64,000 bases of DNA from Annona cherimola (lineage: Eukaryota; Streptophyta; Magnoliopsida; Magnoliales; Annonaceae): assembly GCA_030490835.1 (NCBI GenBank), contig CM059971.1, forward strand, positions 43,820,012 to 43,884,011. Direction: 5' to 3'. The notes below the pieces were generated by a model, which was given only the letters and a program-made list of their open reading frames with translations, ran no database searches and was not told the DNA's origin. Positions within the stretch are counted from its first letter, which is position 1. Each line of letters opens with the position of its first letter. Below are positions 8,724 through 19,917 of this stretch, in pieces. The translations under genes were made by a program, and so were the position numbers.

Positions 8724-9740
8724 TACCCCCAAACTTAAATGTTGCTAATCCTCGAGCAACACATGCAAACAGAATAAATAAATGAATGAATGTATGCAGA
8801 AAAAAAATCAACTCCTTTTGCTTCTGGTTATGCATTGATCAATCCACTTAGCCATTTCACAAGGTCGTGATTAATTCAACCTGAAAAATCCTTCATTATA
8901 CAAACAAACAAGGCATAAATTTTCCTTTCCAAACCAAGTTACATGTGGATGCTAAAATTTCGTAGTGCAAAGTCATATTTCAACACGTCAATCTTTCATT
9001 CGATCAGAAAACTGGTTAGAAAATCAATGAACTCAAGCAAACCAATGATTGAATTGTATACACTGGTTACAGCAAATGGTATCAAGTCACTGAATTCAAT
9101 CTCTAACAACTATATATTCTTTTTCCCCCCAAACTTATTGCAAAAATTATCCTCACCATATTTCAGGATATCTGGAGATCTTTTTTTTTTTTGGGCTCCC
9201 CTCACCATATTTCAGGGTATCTAGGGAGAATTTTTATTTTTTTTAGCATTGTTACTGTGATTTTCCTTTGCTTTTTTACGCGAACCTTCCCATTTGTCAA
9301 TGCCAAGTCCCGGTTACTCAGCTTAGGTCAACCACCCCCTTTTTATCTTTTTCTAATGCTTTATTAGGGGTACTGAACATGTTTGAGTAATTCCTGTGAA
9401 ATAATACCATTTCCGAACTCGTTGAAGTATTTGGTCAACAATTATTTAGTTCAGTTTTTATCATCTCGGTCTGAAAGATATGCCTGTTATTGAATTAGAA
9501 CAATGTACTCTGAAATTCCTTTTAATTCTTTCCCATATTAATTTCAACCTGCTTTATACTTGGTTTCAATTTGAATTGTCCATTCTTTCATGAATTCAAT
9601 TTCAAATCAGAATTAATCACAGCCTTGCACATTTTCACAATTAGATGAATTGAAACAACAACTTTCATTAGCTGGAATTGGAATGCATGCAACATAAACT
9701 AAAGTATGAAAATTAAAATGTAAAACTAACCTATGGTTGA
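8724..9740 (-). other. Athila 3' non-coding region with polypurine tract
   Basis: AAGTTTGGGGGTA (minus strand) at 8724-8736 is the polypurine tract next to the LTR. The remaining kilobase is AT-rich, with poly-T at 9180-9192 and 9233-9243, and holds no recognisable gene; a 93-codon plus-strand frame at 8943 has no family resemblance. The right edge at about 9740 is the deletion junction with the reverse transcriptase. Confidence 0.65.
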
Positions 9741-10624
9741 GATTCCCAGTTAAGAACCAGGTTTGTGTCCTCACATCGCTAGAGCATCTTTGACAGGTTG
9801 GTTAAGCACTCGTCATAGGAATTTCTGAATACCGAGAAATTGTCCATGAAGACTTCCAGAAAATCTTCCACCATGTCTGTGAAAATAGCCATCATACATC
9901 GCTGAAATGTGCCTGGAGCATTGCATAGGCTAAACGACATTCGCCTGAATGCGAATGTGCCATAAGGACATGTGAACGTGGTTTTTTCTTGGTCTTCTGG
10001 TGCTATCATAATCTGATGGTAACCTGAATAACCATCTAGAAAGCAGTAGAATTCATGTCCTGCTAACCTGTCCAGTATCTGACCAATGAATGGAAGTGGA
10101 AAATGATCTTTTCAAATAACTTTATTCAGCTTGCGGTAGTCCATGCAAACTCTCCAACCAGTAACTGTTCTGGTCGGGATTAGCTCGTTGTTTTCGTTTG
10201 AGACGACCGTCATGCCACCTTTCTTTGGGACGCACTGCACTGGGCTGACCTAAGAACTATTAGAGATCGGGTATATTACACCTGCATCTAACCATTTGAT
10301 GATTTCCTTTTTAACCACTTCTTTCATAATTGGGTTTAGTCTTCTCTGCACTTCGATAGAGGGCCTGGAATTCTCTTCGATTTGAATTTTGTGCATGCAG
10401 AAGGATGGGCTGATGCCTCTAATGTCTGCTATAGTCCATCCTATAGCCTTTTTGTGATCTTTGAGTACTCGGAGCAGTTTTTCTTCGTGCACGGCATCAA
10501 GTGCCGAAGAGATAATTACCGAGAGTGAGGATTCTGCTCCCAGGAAGGCATATCTGAGGTGTTTTGGCAGAGGTTTCAACTCCAGGATAGGTGGCTCTTC
10601 AATTGATGGCTTCATCTGCTTCAA
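9741..10624 (-). pseudogene. Athila reverse transcriptase, N-terminal two thirds
   Basis: Residues read PPILELKPLPKHLRYAFLG, HKKAIGWTIADIRGISPSFC, AGVIYPIS, then after a stop at about 10248 PVQCVPKKGGMTVV and WRVCMDYRKLN, a second stop near 10113, DHFPLPFI, APEDQEKTTFTCPYGTFAFR and the catalytic box FMDNFSVF. The usual box is FMDDFSVF, so the second catalytic Asp is replaced by Asn. The frame ends shortly after KCEDTNLVLNW-like sequence, where pol is cut. This enzyme would copy element RNA to DNA; it is inactive here. Confidence 0.9.
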
Positions 10625-10666
10625 CGAATCTGGCTTGAGCTCCAGTAATTCAAATTTCTGCGGGTA

Positions 10667-10960
10667 TCATTGGAGTGTCAGAGGTTGTTGCAAATAGTGT
10701 ATCATCTCCGCTAGCTCTTCATTAGATTCATTGCCTCCCCCAACTAGCGATGCTTCTAAGATGTCTTTGAAAGCTGAAATTTGGAATTCTGTTTGGACTG
10801 CTGAGTCCACCATGTCGATCATTAGACATTCCTCGGGATCATTTGGTAACTGCATTGCCTTGAATATGCTAAAAGTAACGTGTTCTCTCTGAACCCGCAT
10901 GGTCAGCTCTCTAGCCTGTACATAGATGATGGGTTTTCCTGTAACAAGGAAAGGTCGACC
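10667..10960 (-). pseudogene. Athila Pol linker between protease and reverse transcriptase
   Basis: RVQREHVTFSIFKAMQLP and PEECLMIDMVDSAVQTEF are typical of the Athila segment between protease and reverse transcriptase. The frame is broken near 10665, before the reverse transcriptase frame resumes at 10624. Confidence 0.75.
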
Positions 10961-11215
10961 CAGAATGATAGGTACGTCTCAATCTTCTTCATAATCCAAG
11001 ATAATAAAATCTGCTAGAAAAATGAATTTGTCCACCTTGATAAGGACATTCTCACTAATACCTTCCGGGTATGTAATGGATCGATCCGCCAATTGCAGCA
11101 TCACGGTGGTAGGTGGAGCTTCCCCGAGGCCCAACTTTTTGAAAATGAACTTGGGCATGAGATTAATGCTGGCTCCCAAGTCGCATAATGCTCTCCCGAA
11201 ATACTAGTTGCCAAT
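10961..11215 (-). pseudogene. Athila aspartic protease
   Basis: The motif ALCDLGASINLMPKFIFKKL lies around 11130-11190; DLGA is the protease active-site box of Athila elements. It continues LADRSITYPEGISENVLIKV and ADFIILDYEED, the hairpin and second conserved segment. A stop follows at about 10978. In a working element it would cut the Gag-Pol precursor. Confidence 0.85.
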
Positions 11216-11295
11216 TGTGCACGAGATTGTGAAACTCCCGGGGTCCTTGAGTTTAGGAGGTAGTTTCCTCTGAACCCTCACTCTAGTTTCCTCTG

Positions 11296-13085
11296 TTAGC
11301 CCACTGTCTCGAATTCCGTCAACCGCCTTTTCTTTGATAGCACGTTTTTCATGAATTTGGCGTAGCTCAGCATTTGTTCTAAGGCTTCGACAAGAGGTAT
11401 ATTAATCTGCAGCGGCTTTAGTACCTCGAGAAATTTCTTGAACTGGCCCTCCTTTTTAGATTTTTCGAATCGCTGAGGAAATGGAGGAGGCGGCCTTGGA
11501 TTCGTGGCGATTTCAGCGTCTGATTGGTTCCGAGTTGTAGTTGGTTCCTTTGTCTCCTGTGAATGCTGAATTAGAGGGTTAGTGGGTTCAGTTACCAATT
11601 CTGGTGTAGTTGGGTCGGGTAACTATTTTCCACTACGCAATGTGACTGCTTGGACCTGTTCTTTGCCTTTGCCTTTTGGGTTTTGTTTGGTGTCTCTTGG
11701 CAACGATCCTGGAGGTCGGTTGTTCAGGGCTGAGGCCAGTTAGCCTATCTGAGCTTCCAGGTTTCTGTTCATCGTGATCTGGGATTGCATAAACTGCATG
11801 AAAAGATTTTCCAAATTCGATTTCTTTTCTTCTCGCGGTGGTGGAGTGAATTGCATTGGTCTTGCGGGCTGATGCTGCGGCTGCTGCTGCGGGAATCCAG
11901 GCGGCTGATTCGGCCTAGTCTGGTTGTTCCATGAGAAGTTAGGATGATTTCTCCAACCCGGATTGTAGTTGTTTCCATACTGATTAGCTGGATTTCTCTG
12001 GAATTTCCCATGTAATTAATGGACTCCGGGTTGGAGACACATTCATCACTGGGATGGCCGAATTCACCACACCACGTGCAATTGTCTGCTACTGTTGACT
12101 GCTGTGGTGTTGACGTCCCTAATGCACTGACGTTGGCTGGCCTGGACAAGTTCTGAATTTTCCAAGACAAAGCGTCAATGTGGGTCTTTATCGATGAAAC
12201 TGCGTCCAGTTGGAGTAGACCTGCACCTTTGCTTCTGTCTAATGGCAATTGATAAGTGTTGGTCGCCATGTTTTCGAGCAGGGCGTATGATTCCCCATAG
12301 CTTTTTCTTAGCAGAGATCCGTTCAATGAAGAATCCACCATGTGACGGGTGGAATCTTGGAGACCGTTATAAAAAATCTGAATTTGTACCCACGGCTGAA
12401 TTCCATGATGCGGGCACTTTCGGAGCAGGTCTTTGAAACGATCCCATGCCTCTAATAGGGTCTCCTTGCCGTGTTGCTTGAACGAGACTATATCCATTCT
12501 CAGCTTGGCTAACTTGGCTGGCGGATAGTATTTTTCTAGGAATTTTTGAGCCAAGTCATTCCATGTGTTGACGGAGTTAGGTGGCAAAGAGTCTAGCCAC
12601 TCAGAAGCTCGGTCACACAGAGAAAATGGAAACGTTCGAAGTCGCATCGCTTCGTCGGAGACTCCATTCTGCTTGAAAGTGTTCATAATCTCCAGAAAAT
12701 TCCGTAGATGGCGGTGCAGGTCTTCAGATGCAAGACCTCCGAACTGCTCGATAGACTGGAGCATTTGAAAAATCACCGGTTTGATTTCAAAATTATTCGT
12801 GTCGATCAGAGGAGGTGCAATACTAGTCTGAACAACATTTTGACCAAGCGCAATCAGATCCCAAATTGGCTGGTCCAAATCATCTTGAGGTGGATGATTA
12901 AAGATCTCGATCCTCTGGTTTTCCGGCTGGTTTGCATGGACATTATCGTCTTGGTTCTCGATACGCTCCATCATATGCTGTTGGTTTCTAGCCTCCTTGC
13001 TCTTACGGCGCCTTCTCAAATAGGTTCTTTTGGGTTCTGGATCGAAAGGGATGATAGTCTCCTTTTCGGCTCTACCTCGGCGCAT
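11296..13085 (-). pseudogene. Athila Gag, broken into several frames
   Basis: The start MRRGRAEKE at 13085 lies about 150 bases from the primer site. Then come a basic segment, FEIKPVIFQMLQSIEQFGGL, DLHRHLRNFLEI, LRTFPFSLCDRASEWLDSLP, WNDLAQKFLEKYYP and WDRFKDLLRKCPHHG, the classic retrotransposon Gag fold. A zinc knuckle CTWCGEFGHPSDEC is at about 12035-12080. A frameshift near 12000 ends the main frame; a later Gag segment (FPQRFEKSKKEGQFKKFLEV, IPLVEALEQMLSYAKFMK) is at 11296-11598. The gap 11215-11296 reads on towards protease. Confidence 0.9.
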
Positions 13086-13238
13086 GCAATATGAGATAAC
13101 TCTACAAAAACTAATGAATTTGAACTAGCAGAAAGAAAAAGAAAAAAAGAAATTCTAATCTAAAAGAAATAATGAAAATAAGATATTCTACAGAATTGTA
13201 CAGGAAAGCAATAAAACTAAATATAATTGGTTAAGAAA

Positions 13239-13257
13239 CTCCCCGGCAACGGTGCCA
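13239..13257 (-). other. Athila primer binding site (tRNA-Asp type)
   Basis: The minus strand reads TGGCACCGTTGCCGGGGAG, one substitution from the TGGCGCCGTTGCCGGGGA site complementary to tRNA-Asp used by Athila elements. It lies 6 bases from the LTR end. Confidence 0.85.
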
Positions 13258-13263
13258 AAAACT

Positions 13264-14827
13264 TGACGAGCTGCGTATATGTCTATTAAAATGCTTGCTA
13301 TTTATGCAAGTATACGGCCATGTCAAGTAATAAAGAGTGAGTAGAGTATCGTTCCCACGAGGAATTGTTAACCAGAATTATTATTTAGCTTAACTGCTTT
13401 CGAAGGTTGTGAAATTCTGAGTTTGTGGTCCTATTAAACTAATAATTGCAAAAAGGAGAAATTAGAGTAGAGATCTGAGACTACTGGATACTGAAATGGG
13501 TTTTCTGATTAGGAATGACAGATGGATAGATCGGAATCCTTGAATCTAAACTATATTGGATTGCATATGAATTTACTAGCCCAAGTTCATGTATCTTTAT
13601 ATATGCCTTCCAACAGTATATAAAGCTAATTACACCCTATTTAAGCGCTATGTTCCCATGCCATTAAATAAAGTGAAATTGATAAGTTCATAACTTGTAT
13701 AATGACTACACAGGGTTTAATGGTATATTCCTATCCGTTAAACAACTCTCCTTACACGAAGGTCGAAACCTATGCCTTGCACATGGATCTGACAAAGATC
13801 TCCCTTTTCCAATGGTAAATCAAGCAATTAAATCATCTTACAAGGTAGCTAATCTTGTAAAAGCATTATACTCACACATGCAAAGGTAAATCATACACAA
13901 CCATGTATATAAGCTTAAATATTCATTCCTAAATATTCTAAGAACCAAGAAACAATACAGTTTAGAATTCGATTCATCCTAACTATCCATCTAATGGAGG
14001 TTTAGTTCAAAGACATGATCTTAACAACCATTACATCCATATAAAAAGTATCCATAGTGCAGAGAAAGAAAATTGGAAAGAATAAGAAAAACTATTTTCC
14101 TGCGGTTTTCACCAACGGGACTTGATTCCTTCCTTCAATCCGAGCTTTGATCTCGACTTCCGCTTTCTCTCGCACTGTAGTTCGTACTCCGGCTCTCTCT
14201 CCTCATCTTTCGTGTGCGAACCCCTAGGAACTATATATAGAGTCCTCTGTGCGCAGCTTACGCATTGGAATAATCGCATGCGGATATGTACTGGCACCTA
14301 GGCGCCAACTCTCTATGTGCTGAACAATTTAGACACATTCTGGAACCCTAGAAATTTTTGCACTGGCGCCTAGGCGCCAACTCCCTGGAAGTGGTTTCTA
14401 ACTTGTGGTTTCAGCAATGTTTTCACTTGAGTTGCATGTTGATGAAGTGGCGCCTGGGCGACCCTGGGTGGCGCCTAGGCGCCAACTCTCTGGGCTGCTC
14501 CATGTCAATTGTGTGCGCTGCAAATGGTCAAGGCGTGTAGGGTGGCGCCTGGGCGCCAATTCCCTGCCTCTAGATGCCTCAGCTTGCCTTCAACTGGTCC
14601 GCTCTGCTGCCGTATGTCCTGTCTTTCCTACAAAAATGGAAAAACTAAATAAATAAACTAAAAATGCCTAAATAATGCTAAAATTACCTAAAAACTAATT
14701 AATGCTCCTAAATGCAAAGCGGATGAAAATTAAGCTAAAAGAGTGCAAACTAAGCCTAATCTCTCAAACTAACACACAAATTACATCTGAAATGGACCAT
14801 GATAACTCGTAAAAATACAAGTTATCA
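13264..14827 (-). mobile_element. Athila 5' LTR, complete (1564 bp)
   Basis: It begins (plus strand) TGACGAGCTGCG beside the primer site and ends TACAAGTTATCA at 14827; read on the minus strand it starts TGATAACT. The last 28 bases are an imperfect hairpin. The region 13700-14100 is AT-rich and non-coding; 14285-14560 carries a GGCGCC palindrome array. The open frames on both strands are not genes. Confidence 0.85.
14285..14560 (-). repeat. GGCGCC palindrome array in the Athila LTR
   Basis: Five variants of TGGCGCC(T)(A/G)GGCGCCA occur near 14293, 14364, 14449, 14470 and 14543, most followed by AACTC(C/T)CT. A sixth copy is in the 3' LTR stub near 8438. Spacing is about 70-85 bases except for the close pair 14449/14470. 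Confidence 0.9.
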
Positions 14828-15109
14828 GAAAGCAATGCCGGAGAGAGAATGGCCGGAGATGAAAATCGCCGGAGAGAAAGAGGAGAAGAGAGAGGCTGTC
14901 GCGCGGGAAGAGAAGTGAGGAGGAAGAGGGAAGAAAGAAAAGAAAAGAGAGAGATAAGAGGAAGCCCGACGGTCGCGTGTGAAGTTGACTTCGCCCTGAC
15001 GTGGAGTCGAATTCGCCTTGCCCATGTCGACTTCACTGGGGTCGACTTGGGGGCTCCGAAGTCGACTTGGCTTCTCGACTTGGATTTTTTTAAGTCCATT
15101 TTTCCCATC
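14828..15109 (-). repeat. SIRE-2 pol-ORF3 spacer: purine tract and palindromes
   Basis: 14828-14970 is A/G-rich (CCGGAGAGA, GAGGAAGAGG). 14975-15090 holds AGTCGACTT-type palindromes with substitutions (ATGTCGACTTCACTGGGGTC). No gene is present. Confidence 0.8.
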
Positions 15110-16111
15110 TAACCATTCTTAATTTAACTCAATCATCCCCATATCATTTCTAATTTTGTAAAATGATTCCTTTGCTAAAGGTTTGGTAAAAATATCTGCA
15201 ATTTGATCTTCGGTTTTCACATATTCCAAACAAACATCATGATTTTCAACATGTTCACGAATAAAATGATGTCTTACATCTATATGTTTGGTTCTAGAAT
15301 GTAATACTGGATTTTTAGTTAAACAAATTACACTTGTATTATCACATTTGATTGGAATATTATATTAATCAATAACATAGTCTTTTAATTGTTGTTTCAT
15401 CCAAAGTATTTGGGCACAACAGCTCCCGGCGGCTATATATTCGACTTCCACCGTAGATAAAGCAACACTAGTTTGTTTTCTTGAATACCATGAAACCAAC
15501 ATGTTTCCAAGGAATTGACATGTTCCACTAGTACTTTTTCTATCTACTTTATATCCGGAAAAATCCGCATCCGAGTAGCCGATTAGATCAAAAGTTGACC
15601 CCTTTGGATACCATAATCCAAGATTGGTGGTATTTATCAAATATTTAAAAATTCTTTTTACAACCAATAAGTGTGATTCTTTAGGACATGCTTGAAATCT
15701 AGAACACATACAAACACTGAAAAGAATATCCGGTCTAGAAGCAGTTAAATACAACAATGATCCTATCATACTTCTATAAAACTTTTGATCGATATATTTA
15801 CCGTTTTCGTCCGTGTCGATCTTGATTGTTGAACTCATTGGAGTGTTTGCTCCCTTGCTAGTTTGCATTCCAAATTTCTTTAACATTTCTTTGATATACT
15901 TGGACTGATTTATGAATATTCCTTTGACTAGTTGCTTGATTTGCAGTCCAAGGAAGAAATTTAATTCTCCCATCATGCTCATTTCGAATTCGCTCTGCAT
16001 AATCTTAGAAAATTCTTGCACAGAGTTTCGTCGGTAGCACCAAATATTATATCATCTACATAAATTTGCACAATTAAAATTTTTTTGCTTTTATATTTGA
16101 TGAATAAGGTA
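15110..16111 (-). pseudogene. Reverse transcriptase end and RNase H of SIRE-2
   Basis: The reverse transcriptase box YVDDIIFG is intact at 16051-16059, but one base is missing just after it (near 16021), shifting the frame. Then follow [72 protein letters not shown] (RNase H core) and SWYSRKQTSVALSTVEVEYI. A stop codon replaces Tyr after LKDYVID near 15364, and the C-terminal part (CDNTS, HIDVRHHFIREHVENHDV, FTKPLAKESFY) follows to 15112. The rest of the reverse transcriptase lies at 35311-35745, beyond SIRE-3. Confidence 0.9.
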
Positions 16112-16116
16112 GTATC
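16112..16116. repeat. Target duplication of SIRE-3, left (GTATC)
   Basis: GTATC directly precedes the LTR at 16117 and is repeated at 35306-35310 directly after the LTR end at 35305. Uninterrupted target sequence is seen in SIRE-3's own reverse transcriptase near 24462 (TAGTATCAACTTTTCC). Confidence 0.9.
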
Positions 16117-17847
16117 TGTTGGTCTCGAATTGATGGCAATTACCCAAGAGGGGAGGGGTGAATTGGGTATTTTAAAATTTAAAACTTAATTAGAGATTTT
16201 ACCACGGTTTTGTTTAAACCCTTTTAATGAAACAAATAGAAAACAATAAGATAATGAAAGCGCAAATGAAAAATAGTAGATAAGATTTATAGTGGTTCGG
16301 GCAACCTTTCCCTACTCCACTCTTCCAAGCTCACACTCCTTTGTGACTTGGGTTTCACTATGTATTCCGCGAATACAACCAGAGCCTCCGCTCTCTTCTA
16401 GATTCTAGCTCTAGGGGGCGTGTACAACAAGCAACACAAGTAGGTGATGAGTTACACTCCAATCACAACCCTACATGCTATATCTTGGTTTGAAATGCCG
16501 AACTCAAACCAAGCACCAAAATCAAATAACAAGATGAAATCTAAGAAATCTACACTTTACAGATTTGTGTTGGCAGTTTTAGCTCGAGGAAGAAATCGTA
16601 GAAGTGACGAATTATTCAGTGTTGAAGCAAACAACAACTTTGAAGCTTGTTCTTCCTTTGAAAGTGTATAGATCACTCAATTGTAGAGAGAAGTGGATTG
16701 AAACTCTTAGTAGCACTTCTTTCCTCTTTTTCAGCTCTTACTTGTGTGTTTCCACGTTTGCTCGAGTGTCTATATATAGAGGGGGGAGAATTTCGAAAGT
16801 TATAGAGGTGGTTGGCGCGTAATAAATGTTCCAACGTACAAAAATTCGAACGTTATTTCTCTAAGTCGTAGGTGGAGTCGACTTCGTGTGCGACTTCGCC
16901 CAAGTCACATGCTGGAGTCGACTTCGGGTGCGACTTCGGCTATGCTTCAGTTTCCAAGTCTATCTTCTGGGTCGACTTGGTCTGAGACTTGGCCCCAAGT
17001 CAATCTTGGAGTCGACTTCGGGTACGACTTGGCTTCTCTCTCTTGCCAAGTCTGCTTAATCCTTCTTGAGATGTCTCTTGCTTGCTTAACATCTTCTTCA
17101 TAAGTGTTCTTCTTTTGATTTTCAATACTTGGAGTTCATTTGTATAAAAGTTCTTTAGCTTTATGTCTAAAAAGCTTGAATCTTTGTATGCATGAACAAG
17201 ATCAATATATATATATTGATTAGATTGGTTGAATTTATGTATCTTGCTTGCTTTGGTCTTGGATTAATCTTCATATGCTCCAAGTCGAATATTTAAGTCA
17301 ACTTGGTCTTTAACTTGACTCAAGTCTATCTTGAAGTCGACTTATTCTTCGACTTGATTTCTAAAAATCTGCACTGTGAACCTGAAGTCGATGCTGGAGT
17401 CGACTTGGCCTGCGACTCACCCAAGTCGCCAGTGGAGTCGACTTCATGTGCGACTTCGGCGCTTTGCCATCCAATTTCAACTCTGGAAGGAAAGTGTCAC
17501 TTGAAGTCGATACTGGAGTCGACTTGGTCTGCGACTTCGCCCAATTCGCAAGTGGAGTCTACTTCGTCTGCGATGTCGAGAATTCTTGCTCCTAATGTCA
17601 ACGCTGGACAGAGGACGTCTTTCGAAGTCGAAGATGGAGTCGACTTGAGAAATCGACTTGGCCCAAGTCGATGTCTGAGTCGACGTGAGTTGCGACTTGA
17701 CCTGTTCTGTTTTGTATTTTTCACTTTTATATCCTTAAACAATACACAAAACACATTAGTAGCTAATACTTACTCAAATTGTGTTGTTAATCATGAAAAA
17801 ACCTACTTTGGATATTTTGCATTTGATTTCAACAATTGTTTCCAACA
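16117..17847 (-). mobile_element. SIRE-3 3' LTR (1731 bp)
   Basis: Ends TGTTGGTC and TTTCCAACA (plus strand). It has one unit of the 49-bp repeat, a TATA box near 16768-16780 and palindrome arrays at about 16863-17045 and 17280-17700. It is 52 bp shorter than its partner LTR, mostly from the missing repeat unit. Non-coding; the 186-codon plus-strand frame at 17303 is repeat translation. Confidence 0.9.
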
Positions 17848-18310
17848 ATCTCCCCCTTTTTGATGGTTGACAAAACTAATTTGAGTTTATACCTTCCAAT
17901 ATGTCATTTTATCCTGTTTTGACATCATAAGTCATTTACCTTTTGAACTTGTTGAAATTGTCATATATATTTCATTTTCATCATTTGCATATGTTGTTTC
18001 AAATAATTACAAATTAAATTTTATTTAAACAATCATTCAACCATTTCAAAATAGAACATTAATGATTAGAGAAAACATAATAAATCAGAGCATAAAATAG
18101 AGCATTTGTAATCAGAGCATAATTCAAGTGATAATAAACTTTGCAAAAGTAATCAGAACACAAATAAACTTTTTCATAAGAAACCTTTTCATATATATGA
18201 TCAAAAAGTTTCATACAAGTTTCAAATGCAAATGAAACCTATATACAAGCTATCCAACCCAAAATCCTAAAAATCTAAACTCAAAACTCTCAAACTTCTC
18301 CCCCTTTTTG
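17848..18310 (-). promoter_or_regulatory. SIRE-3 3' polypurine tract, 3' leader and internal polypurine tract
   Basis: AAAAAGGGGGAGAT (minus strand) at 17848-17862 touches the LTR and is followed outward by TTGTCAACCATC-type sequence. About 430 bases of AT-rich sequence with GAGCATAA repeats carry no gene. The second tract, AAAAAGGGGGAGAA, is at 18297-18310, directly after the ancestral ORF3 stop. Confidence 0.75.
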
Positions 18311-19917
18311 TCAATCGAGCAAATAGGTGTCAACTCGAAGAGATTTGGTGAACTGGAACGCAGAGATAGGATATGGATCGGGCGAACGGGTCGAATGTGG
18401 GCAGAGGAGTAAAAAGATGAGACTGGAGCAGGTGTGGGATCTCGATGAACTGATCCAGTGTCAAAAGGATCAAGCTTGGGGATAGATCGATGACGATGGC
18501 TTCCGGATGCTAAGTGATAACGGATGGTCCGGAGCTCCCTATCCATGCGATCCTATCGAGAATGCATATCCGTGATGGCATGTAGGACCTTGGCGATCTG
18601 ACTGGTCATCCGGTCCTCTAGTTGCTCCAGATGCTCTCGAATATCATGAATGGAGGTATCTCGAGAAGGTGGGTGTGGAGCCAGGTCTGGAATCTCAGAT
18701 CCTCTAGGAGAGCACGACCCATGTGACATCGGCGATGCAGGCTCCTTGGGTGCATCCTGTGGTGGAGCAGGTTGTGCTTCTGGTGACGGCGGAGGCTGCT
18801 CCCCCTCAACTTGTGCATCCCCGGCTTCCTGTGGAGCCGGTGCACCTTCTTCTGCTTCAGCCCGGAGTTGATTTACATTGATCTTCATTCTTTGGATCAA
18901 TGCTTTGTTGATTGCGTTCGTAGGCTTTAACACCTCGAACGGCTCTCCATCGATATCAACTCCGAAATGCTCTAGGATCTTCGTGATCCAAGTTCCATAA
19001 GGCAGAACCCCTCGTGGGTTGTCTTTCCTAGAGCTTAGGGCTTCTATGAACAACCGAGGGAGGCTAATTTTGACTCGGTTTACCAGTTTCCATAGTATGC
19101 CGGCCTCCTATGGGTTGAGCTAATTTCTACCCCCACCTTTGGGGTAGATGCAATGTGCAACCAATAGTCTGAGGACCCTAAGCCTCGGGGATAAGTCCAT
19201 GTAATGTAGAAACTTGATCCCAGGATGATACTTATTGCTCCTGGTGAGCTGATTATAGATATCTAATAGGGTCAAATTCTCAGGCAATGGCTCATCCTCA
19301 TAAGGTACCTCTAAGATTTGCCCCACATTCATGATTGCTTCCTCTAACCTTGGGGTTACACCGATTCCAAAAAATATGTCAACTCCTTTGACAAATGTAC
19401 TAAAGTACTCGTCATCCCATAGGTAATAGAAAATGCGAGTCAAATCGGGGTATACTCTTTCATCTTCTTTTAGTAGGCTAGTCCACCCTTGGAAATCCAA
19501 TAGCTCCTCAATGTCGGACTCATAATCCCTCAAAAATTTGAAATCGATGATTTTAGGAATGAATACCTTGCGTTCATAGAACGACTTGTAGAACCGACTA
19601 TGCTGGATTTCTGTCCTGAAGTAAGTGGTTGGCATCTTCAGGACTTATGCCTTAGCTGTTGTTGCTCCCTTCTTTCTAGCCCCGGATTGTGTACTTTTAG
19701 ATGTTTGTGGATGTTCTTCCTGGGCTACAGTAGTGGATGGAGTCGCAGCTTGAAAACGGATTCTGCAGCCTGTGGAAGTGGATGGTTCTTCCTGGGCTCA
19801 CTTTGAGAGGGTCCGTTGCCTCCTGGGCACTTCCTCTTCGGCTTGAGAGCCGGACTGTCTAGGAACTGGTTTGTTGGATGGTTTAGACAAGGCTTTCTTT
19901 GGAATTTTAGGTGCCAT
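18311..19917 (-). pseudogene. ORF3 of SIRE-3: extra protein after pol, best preserved copy
   Basis: Start MAPKIPKKALSKPSNKPVPR at 19917. The order is: basic Ser/Pro-rich N-terminus (about 90 residues); a globular region from MPTTYFRTEIQHSRF (19635) through FYERKVFIPKIIDFKFLRDY, DFQGWTSLLKEDERVYPDL, LVAHCIYPKGGGRN and LPYGTWITKILEHFGVDIDG to about 18900; a Pro/Glu-rich linker; and a C-terminal coiled coil (IREHLEQLEDRMTSQIAKVL, then MDRELRTIRYHLA). Breaks: a frameshift near 19800, TAA at about 19645, TAG at 19120-19122, TAG at 19108-19110 (shared with SIRE-1), TAG near 18551 and a frameshift near 18370. The spacing of conserved residues (YP-L-FY, PKGG, LPYG) suggests the plant transposon-associated domain; this is memory-based. 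No signal peptide or membrane segment is seen. Function unknown; the name envelope-like would be by position only. Confidence 0.8.

Larger units (their letters stand above)
8436..14827 (-). mobile_element. Athila-type Ty3/gypsy element, internally deleted and truncated at its 3' LTR
   Basis: Minus strand: 5' LTR 13264-14827, tRNA-Asp type primer site, Gag, protease, half a reverse transcriptase, then a jump at about 9740 to 3' non-coding sequence, a polypurine tract and a 288-bp stub of the 3' LTR. RNase H, integrase and any envelope-like frame are absent. Both host (SIRE-2 ORF3) and LTR sequence are lost at the left junction, so there is no visible target duplication. Confidence 0.85.

Noticed and set aside
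8943..9224. A 93-codon plus-strand frame
   Set aside because: AT-rich, no recognisable domain, inside Athila non-coding DNA and opposite to the element.
17303..17863. Long plus-strand open frames across the SIRE LTRs with repeating ESTSGATS/GVDF words
   Set aside because: They are translations of the AAGTCGACTT arrays, which lack stop codons in some frames; they run opposite to the element and have no family resemblance.
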